DNA from: Nemertoderma westbladi
Lineage: Eukaryota; Xenacoelomorpha; Nemertodermatida; Nemertodermatidae
DNA length: 52,133 nt
NCBI GenBank assembly: GCA_032718475.1
Contig: JAUCBJ010002018.1
Coordinates: 1 to 52,133, forward strand
Direction of reading: 5' to 3'
Shown here: piece by piece, positions 29,001 through 38,000 of the stretch
Position numbering within the stretch: position 1 is the first letter of the stretch
Layout of the letters: every line of letters begins with the position of its first letter
Program-made: the position numbers and the translations under genes
The notes under the pieces: generated by a model
Database searches by the model: none
Told to the model about the DNA's origin: nothing
Seen by the model: only the letters and a program-made list of their open reading frames with translations

Positions 29001-32000
29001 CTTAGGAGGCCCATATCTCAAATATTCCCGGCGGAATCCTGACTTAGAAGGCCCATATCTCAGATATTCCCGGCGGAATCCTGACTTAGAAGGCCCATAT
29101 CTCAGATATTCCCGGAGGAATCCTAACTTAGAAGGCCCATATCTCAGATATTCCCGGCGGAATCCTGACTAGAAGGCCCACATCTCATATATTCCCGGCG
29201 GAATCCTGACTTAGAAGGCCCATATCTCAGATATTCCCGGCGGAATCCGACTTAGGAGGCCCACATCTCAAATATTCCCGGAGGAATCCTGACTAGAAGG
29301 CCCACATCTCAAATATTCCCGGAGGAATCCTGACTAGAAGGCCCATATCTCAGATATTCCCGGCGGAATCCCGACTTAGGAGGCCCATATCTCAGATATT
29401 CCCGGCGGAATCCTGACTTAGAAGGCCCATATCTCAGATATTCCCGGCGGAATCCCGACTTAGGAGGCCCATATCTCAAATATTCCCGGCGGAATCCGAC
29501 TTAGGAGGCCCACATCTCAAATATTCCCGGCGGAATCCGACTTAGGAGGCCCACATCTCAAATATTCCCGGAGGAATCCTGACTAGAAGGCCCATATCTC
29601 AGATATTCCCGGCGGAATCCGACTTAGGAGGCCCATATCTCAAATATTCCCGGCGGAATCCGACTTAGGAGGCCCACATCTCAAATATTCCCGGAGGAAT
29701 CCTGACTAGAAGGCCCATATCTCAGATATTCCCGGCGGAATCCGACTTAGGAGGCCCATATCTCAGATATTCCCGGCGGAATCCGACTTAGGAGGCCCAT
29801 ATCTCAGATATTCCCGGAGGAATCCTGACTTAGAAGGCCCATATCTCAGATATTCCCGGCGGAATCCTGACTTAGAAGGCCCATATCTCAGATATTCCCG
29901 GAGGAATCCTGACTAGAAGGCCCATATCTCAGATATTCCCGGCGGAATCCGACTTAGGAGGCCCATATCTCAAATATTCCCGGCGGAATCCGACTTAGGA
30001 GGCCCATATCTCAAATATTCCCGGCGGAATCCGACTTAGGAGGCCCACATCTCAAATATTCCCGGAGGAATCCCGACTTAGGAGGCCCATATCTCAAATA
30101 TTCCCGGCGGAATCCGACTTAGGAGGCCCACATCTCAAATATTCCCGGCGGAATCCGACTTAGAAGGCCCATATCTCAGATATTCCCGGCGGAATCCGAC
30201 TTAGGAGGCCCATATCTCAAATATTCCCGGCGGAATCCGACTTAGAAGGCCCACATCTCAGATATTCCCGGCGGAATCCTGACTAGAAGGCACATATCTC
30301 AGATATTCCCGGCGGAATCCTGACTAGAAGGCCCATATCTCAGATATTCCCGGCGGAATCCTGACTAGAAGGCCCATATCTCAGATATTCCCGGCGGAAT
30401 CCTGACTAGAAGGCCCACATCTCAAATATTCCCGGCGGAATCCTGACTAGAAGGCCCATATCTCAGATATTCCCGGCGGAATCCTGACTTAGAAGGCCCA
30501 TATCTCAGATATTCCCGGCGGAATCCTGACTAGAAGGCCCATATCTCAGATATTCCCGGCGGAATCCTGACTTAGAAGGCCCATATCTCAGATATTCCCG
30601 GCGGAATCCTGACTAGAAGGCCCATATCTCAGATATTCCCGGCGGAATCCTGACTTAGAAGGCCCATATCTCAAATATTCCCGGCGGAATCCTGACTTAG
30701 AAGGCCCATATCTCAGATATTCCCGGCGGAATCCTGACTTAGAAGGCCCATATCTCAGATATTCCCGGCGGAATCCTGACTTAGAAGGCCCATATCTCAG
30801 ATATTCCCGGCGGAATCCTGACTTAGAAGGCCCATATCTCAAATATTCCCGGCGGAATCCTGACTAGAAGGCCCACATCTCAAATATTCCCGGCGGAATC
30901 CTGACTTAGAAGGCCCATATCTCAGATATTCCCGGCGGAATCCTGACTTAGAAGGCCCATATATCAGATATTCCCGGCGGAATCCTGACTTAGCAGGCCC
31001 ATATCTCAGATATTCCCGGCGGAATCCTGACTTAGGAGGCCCATATCTCAGATATTCCCGGCGGAATCCCGACTTAGGAGGCCCACATCTCAAATATTCC
31101 CGGAGGAATCCTGACTAGAAGGCCCATATCTCAGATATTCCCGGAGGAATCCAGACTAGAAGGCCCATATCTCAGATATTCCCGGCGGAATCCCGACTAG
31201 AAGGCCCATATCTCAGATATTCCCGGAGGAATCCAGACTAGAAGGCCCATATCTCAGATATTCCCGGCGGAATCCCGACTAGAAGGCCCATATCTCAGAT
31301 ATTCCCGGCGGAATCCCGACTTAGGAGGCCCATATCTCAGATATTCCCGGCGGAATCCCGACTTAGGAGGCCCATATCTCAAATATTCCCGGCGGAATCC
31401 TGACTAGAAGGCCCATATCTCAGATATTCCCGGCGGAATCCTGACTAGAAGGCCCATATCTCAGATATTCCCGGCGGAATCCTGACTAGAAGGCCCATAT
31501 ATCAGATATTCCCGGCGGAATCCTGACTTAGAAGGCCCATATCTCAGATATTCCCGGCGGAATCCCGACTAGAAGGCCCATATCTCAGATATTCCCGGAG
31601 GAATCCAGACTAGAAGGCCCATATCTCAGATATTCCCGGCGGAATCCCGACTAGAAGGCCCATATCTCAGATATTCCCGGCGGAATCCCGACTTAGGAGG
31701 CCCATATCTCAGATATTCCCGGCGGAATCCCGACTTAGGAGGCCCATATCTCAAATATTCCCGGCGGAATCCTGACTAGAAGGCCCATATCTCAGATATT
31801 CCCGGCGGAATCCTGACTAGAAGGCCCATATCTCAGATATTCCCGGCGGAATCCTGACTAGAAGGCCCATATCTCAGATATTCCCGGCGGAATCCTGACT
31901 TAGAAGGCCCATATATCAGATATTCCCGGCGGAATCCTGACTTAGGAGGCCCATATCTCAAATATTCCCGGCGGAATCCTGACTAGAAGGCCCATATCTC

Positions 32001-35000
32001 AGATATTCCCGGCGGAATCCTGACTAGAAGGCCCATATCTCAGATATTCCCGGCGGAATCCTGACTTAGAAGGCCCACATCTCAAATATTCCCGGCGGAA
32101 TCCTGACTTAGAAGGCCCATATCTCAGATATTCCCGGCGGAATCCTGACTTAGAAGGCCCATATCTCAAATATTCCCGGCGGAATCCTGACTAGAAGGCC
32201 CACATCTCAAATATTCCCGGCGGAATCCTGACTTAGAAGGCCCATATCTCAGATATTCCCGGCGGAATCCTGACTTAGAAGGCCCATATATCAGATATTC
32301 CCGGCGGAATCCTGACTTAGGAGGCCCATATCTCAGATATTCCCGGCGGAATCCTGACTTAGGAGGCCCATATCTCAGATATTCCCGGCGGAATCCCGAC
32401 TTAGGAGGCCCACATCTCAAATATTCTCGGAGGAATCCTGACTAGAAGGCACATATCTCAGATTTTCCCGGCGGAATCCTGACATAGAAGGCCCATCTCT
32501 CAGATATTCCCGGCGGAATCCTGACATAGAAGGCCCATATCTCAGATATTCCCGGCGGAATCCCGACTTAGGAGGCCCATATCTCAGATATTCCCGGCGG
32601 AATCCTGACTAGAAGGCCCATATCTCAGATATTCCCGGCGGAATCCGACTTAGAAGGCCCATATCTCAGATATTCCCGGCGGAATCCTGACTAGAAGGCC
32701 CATATATTCCCGGCGGAATCCTGACTTAGGTGGCCCATATATCAGATATTCCCGGCGGAATCCGACTTAGAAGGCTCATATCTCAGATATTCCCGGCGGA
32801 ATCCTGACTTAGAAGGCCCATATCTCAGATATTCCCGGCGGAATCCTGACTAGAAGGCCCATATCTCAGATATTCCCGGCGGAATCCTGACTAGAAGGCC
32901 CATATCTCAGATATTCCCGGCGGAATCCTGACATAGAAGGCCCATATCTCAGATATTCCCGGCGGAATCCCGACTTAGGAGGCCCATATCTCAGATATTC
33001 CCGGCGGAATCCTGACATAGAAGGTACATATCTCAGATATTCCTGGCGGAATAAGGCCAGCGTTTCATTAACAAACCATTTAGTAAAAGGTAACTCTCAG
33101 ATAACTCTTACAAACCACAAGGTAACCCTCAGAGTAACTCTTACAAACCACAAGGTAACTCTCAGAGTAACTCTTACTAATTTCACGAAAGTTAACAAAA
33201 ATTAATTTATAATTTGTTGTACATTAATTATAACACTATATTCCAGGTCATGATGTATTTAAGATGTAAATGCATATAAAAGTAAAGTATATAATTAACC
33301 ATGTTTTAGAAACACTTGGTTAAATAATTATATTCTAGAACATAGTCAAAAACCAATATAGTTGAATCACTTTACATCTTAAAATATTTATGTTGAGGTT
33401 AGGCCTACACTAAAAAAAATAAAGAAAATATAAAATATAACCTTTAAACGCTGTCTGTATTGCTAAAATAAACAAGTAAATAAAATTTTTAAGGGAGGAA
33501 GGATTTTGAAGAGAGATGGTATGCGAAACACGACAGATATCAGTGATCTAACCTAACCCAGAAATATTATAAATAAATACTCACATTTATTCAATAAAAT
33601 TTATCCCAAAATTGTAAAAGTCCCAATATTTAAATACGTAAGGGAACCTAATCAAACGAATTGAAATGATTACTTTAAAGTAACGAGTGTTTATAATATT
33701 TAAAATTTACAAGATACTTAATGATTGAATTTATAGTAACTAACGATACTGGACTTTGAAGTGTATTCCTACTATTTTAAAATAATACGGAACAGAAATC
33801 GATTTTGCTTGGCTTGGTGTACTGTGGACTGCCGGGGAATATAGATCTGAGACGCGATGATGCACAGATGATGCACTGGCTTCGGCTAAATAGCAATCCG
33901 GTTCGGCAAGAAACAGGAAAGACGCATGTGTGTGTGTGGTTGGCTGCAATAGGCGTCTGCTGAGTTGGGTTGAGTAAGCAGGGCACGTTACTACGCAATC
34001 CACAAGGATAATTCATTGAAAGTTGAGACTTCCACCGAATGAATAATCCTGGGTGCCCTAAGGGACTCACATACCCAACCTTATCTAATAGGGGTGGGGG
34101 GCACCTGACGCAATCAAAAGCAAAACCCTCTCTAGGGGAAAACCACAACAGTTAATAAATTGCAAAGTAGAGGGTTGACTCACAAAGACAAAGGGAATTT
34201 TCTGTTTTTGTAAAGGAAGTGGTTTTACAGTGACAAGACGATCCTTTATATGGATATGGAGGGATATTGATATGCAGATATTGAGATAAAAAATATTATA
34301 ATTACAATTATAATTGTCTATTAATTCCGCTGAGTCAGCGGTTAGGTTACCGTATCTTGGTTACCTCAAAAACAATTCAATTAGAGTTTGATGTGATATT
34401 TTGCTAACATTAATTTTACCTATAATAATATGTATGCATACATGTATTGTTAAAAGTTAAAACAGATAACAACACACAACAATTTGCAACGTAATTCAGA
34501 AAGGTGTTCCGGTATATTTGCAAGTTTGTGTAATAAATTACCATAATGTTGTGGGTGTTATGTTAGTGTGAGAGGAATTGCTAATAATACCTCGTCTTAA
34601 CTATGACAACCACCCACATAATCTTATAAAGGTACTTTACACAAATTGACTTAATAGATCAAATAAATAGTTATAAAACAATAACCTTTGAACTGATAAC
34701 AACATATCATTACAACAACAAATAACTTATTGTCATTATGTTTATATATATACAGAGAGATATAGTATATCGATCTCAAAAAATATTATCAATCTATGAC
34801 GTCACAGTGAGTGATGCAAGAACAAGGGCTACTACCAACCAAGTACACAGTCACAACAAAATTTATGAAAGGAAATAAGTTCATGAGTGGCAGATAGTTG
34901 CCAACTCTTTAATATCAATAAATAAATTGACTTTTTGACTGACATAGTTTAACATCCGTGGGTATTGAGAGAACCACACGACATAGTAGTACAGGCCCCA

Positions 35001-38000
35001 GCCTATGACTACGTAGATATTTAGTACAGATATGGGACATCATAAAAAATTTGGGTTGACTTTACCAAACGGTTGCGCTCGTTTTTTAGGGGGTCTTAAA
35101 CATAAAAACGGAGGGAATTGCCATAGCAACGCTCTTATAGTAGACATTAAAATTTAAGAATGATTACTATTTTGATATGAAGAATTTAATGGCATTATTT
35201 AGTTTTTTGAAAATACCATAGCAACGAGGTAAAAACGACCTTCAATGTTAGCAGTATTTAGCAACGGCGCCCATGTGAAGAATACCAGGAATTCACATTT
35301 CGGTAGAATTTTTATCGGAATTTTATATATGAAGATTTTTATTTTTATTTTATTTATCTTTATTAAGTGTTTTATAGCGCTTAAGTCTGTCTTATAACCT
35401 GTATATATACTAATTCGTTTATTGTTTTGGTTAGATGCAGCCCTTCTGTAACCTGTGTATTTGGTTAAAACCTGGTATTCTTCACATAAGCCAGCAACGG
35501 GCTTTAAACGGGCGTAATGCAGTGGCCGTAGCGTCATCGGATCGGAGTCTACCACAAATATATCAAGTTTAAAGAACAATGTGCACTATTTTTCAGTTTC
35601 TAGTTGCCATCTGCCCTATTTGTAAATAATATATAATCGCTGCTTCGAAACTCTATTTTTAAATACCACTGAGCCATCGCCCCACTGAACCATCGCCCCA
35701 CTGAGCCATCGCCCCACTGAGCCATTGCCCCACTGAACCATCGCCCCACTGAGCCATCGCCCCACTGAGCCATCGCCCCACTGAACCATCGCCCCACTGA
35801 GCCATCGCCCCACTGAGCCATTGCCCCACTGAACCATCGCCCCACTGAGCCATCGCCCCACTGAGCCATCGCCCCATTGAGTCATCGCCCCACTGAGCCA
35901 TCGCCCCACTGAGCCATCGCCCCACTGAGCCATCGCCCCACTGAGCCATTGCCCCACTGAGCCATTGCCCCACTGAGCCATCGCCCCACTGAGCCATCGC
36001 CCCACTGAGCCATCGCCCCACTGAGCCATCGCCCACCTGAGCCATCGCCCCACTGAGCCATCGCCCCACTGAGCCATCACCCCACTGAGACATCGTCCCA
36101 CTGAGCCATCGCTCCACTGAGCCATCGCCCCACTGAGCCATCGCCCCACTGAGCCATCGTCCCACTGAGCCATCGCCACACTGAGCCATCGCCCCACTGA
36201 GCCATTGCCCCACTGAGCCATCGCCCCACTGAGCCATCGCCCCACTGAGCCATCGCCCCACTGAGCCATCGCCCCACTGAGCCATCGTCCCACTGAGCCA
36301 TCGCCCCACTGAGCCATTGCCCAACTGAGCCATCGCCCCACTGAGCCATCGCCCCACTGAGCCATCACCACACTGAGCCATCGTCCCACTGAGCCATCGC
36401 TCCACTGAGCCATCGCCCCACTGAGCCATCGCCCCACTGAGCCATCGCCCCACTGAGCCATCGCCCCACTGAGCCATCGCCCCACTGAGCCATCGCCCCA
36501 CTGAGCCATCGCCCCACTGAGCCATCGTCCCACTGAGCCATCGCCCCACTGAGCCATTGCCCAACTGAGCCATCGCCCCACTGAGCCATCGCCCCATTGA
36601 GCCATCACCCCACTGAGCCATCGTCCCACTGAGCCATCGCTCCACTGAGCCATTGCCCCACTGAACCATCGCCCCACTGAGCCATCGCCCCACTGAGCCA
36701 TCGCCCCACTGAGCCATCGCCCACTGAGCCATCGCCCCACTGAGCCATCGCCCCACTGAGCCATCGCCCCACTGAGTCATCGCCCCACTGAGCCATCGCC
36801 CCACTGAGCCATCACCCCACTGAGCCATCGTCCCACTGAGCCATCGCTCCACTGAGCCATCGCCCCACTGAGCCATCGCCCAACTGAGCCATCGCCCCAC
36901 TGAACCATCGCCCCACTGAGCCATCTTCCCACTGAGCCAGCGCCCCACTGGGCCATCGCTCCACGGAGCCATCGCCCCACTGAGCCATCGCCCCACTGAG
37001 CCATCGCCCCACTGAGCCATCGCCCCACTGAGCCATCGCCCACTGAGCCATCGCCCCACTGAGCCATCGGCCCGTGCCCATCGAGCCCCGAGCTCTGCGC
37101 TACAACTGCACCCCCTTCGCCCCACTGAACCATCGCCCCGTTCTCTGCGCTACAACTGCACACCCTTCGCCGAAGTCTAAACACCTCAAACGCCCACTTG
37201 ATTGTTGTTGCGATCGTGACACTCACCACAACATAAGTGTTTTTCATATCACTTAGATGTTTTGACTATATAAAAGAGATCATTTTGAAAGATAAGTGAG
37301 GTTGACATGTTCGTATATTTAAGATATATAATATATTACATTAGTTATCACTTACAGTTGGCCCTATACATTTTAAATACATGAAATTAAATTGTATCAA
37401 GAGTCGCAATTTCGGCAGTAATCAGTGGCAGTGCACATAAAAAAAGTTTAAAAAGTTTGCAAATAGACATACTTCTACTGTTCGTATGTCAGCCGTTAGA
37501 GGGCTATTTGTGTAATCATTAAAAAATATCGTATTTCTTTGCTTTTAATCCATTCAAGCTAAAACGTCGCAGATAATATGTACTACATCATCATCTGTAT
37601 ATTTTAAAGGAGGCTAATCCAACTGCAGTTCTCAAGTCTACCGCTAGAGGGCGAAATATAGAATAGTGAGATCATTCTCCCACTTAGTTATTTATAATCC
37701 CTTCTAGTTCAAACTTGTGAGAAATGTACTAGAACACAGCCTATGGTATTTGTGGGGTCGGTAATCGGTCTGCAATTCTCCATACTTTTTGATTATCGTG
37801 AATATTTTACCTGTGTATATATAATATTTACATAAACATGTATATATATATAATGTGTGGTGATTATTAATATTTGTGGTAATCTGTAACTAACACTCTC
37901 TCTTTCAGAGGGACTCGGAACACTCGACATAATGACGCCATCTAGAGGAGCCCATGGTCTGATCGGTGCGAAGTCGTCAGCTGAAGATACAGACCGGTTG

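Noticed and set aside
16325-33052. Possible CRISPR array (regular repeats)
   Set aside because: Units are directly adjacent with no unique spacers, and the surrounding DNA is eukaryotic. The same holds for the 33-bp and 29-bp arrays.
33777-34148. 123-codon Cys/Pro-rich minus frame, considered as a LIM-type exon
   Set aside because: Cysteine spacing does not fit a LIM domain and no matching splice sites were found; part of the area resembles a dispersed repeat near 48.5 kb.
35616-37125. Trp/Gly-rich 382- and 488-codon frames
   Set aside because: Translation of the 16-bp minisatellite; overlapping frames give the same peptide repeat.
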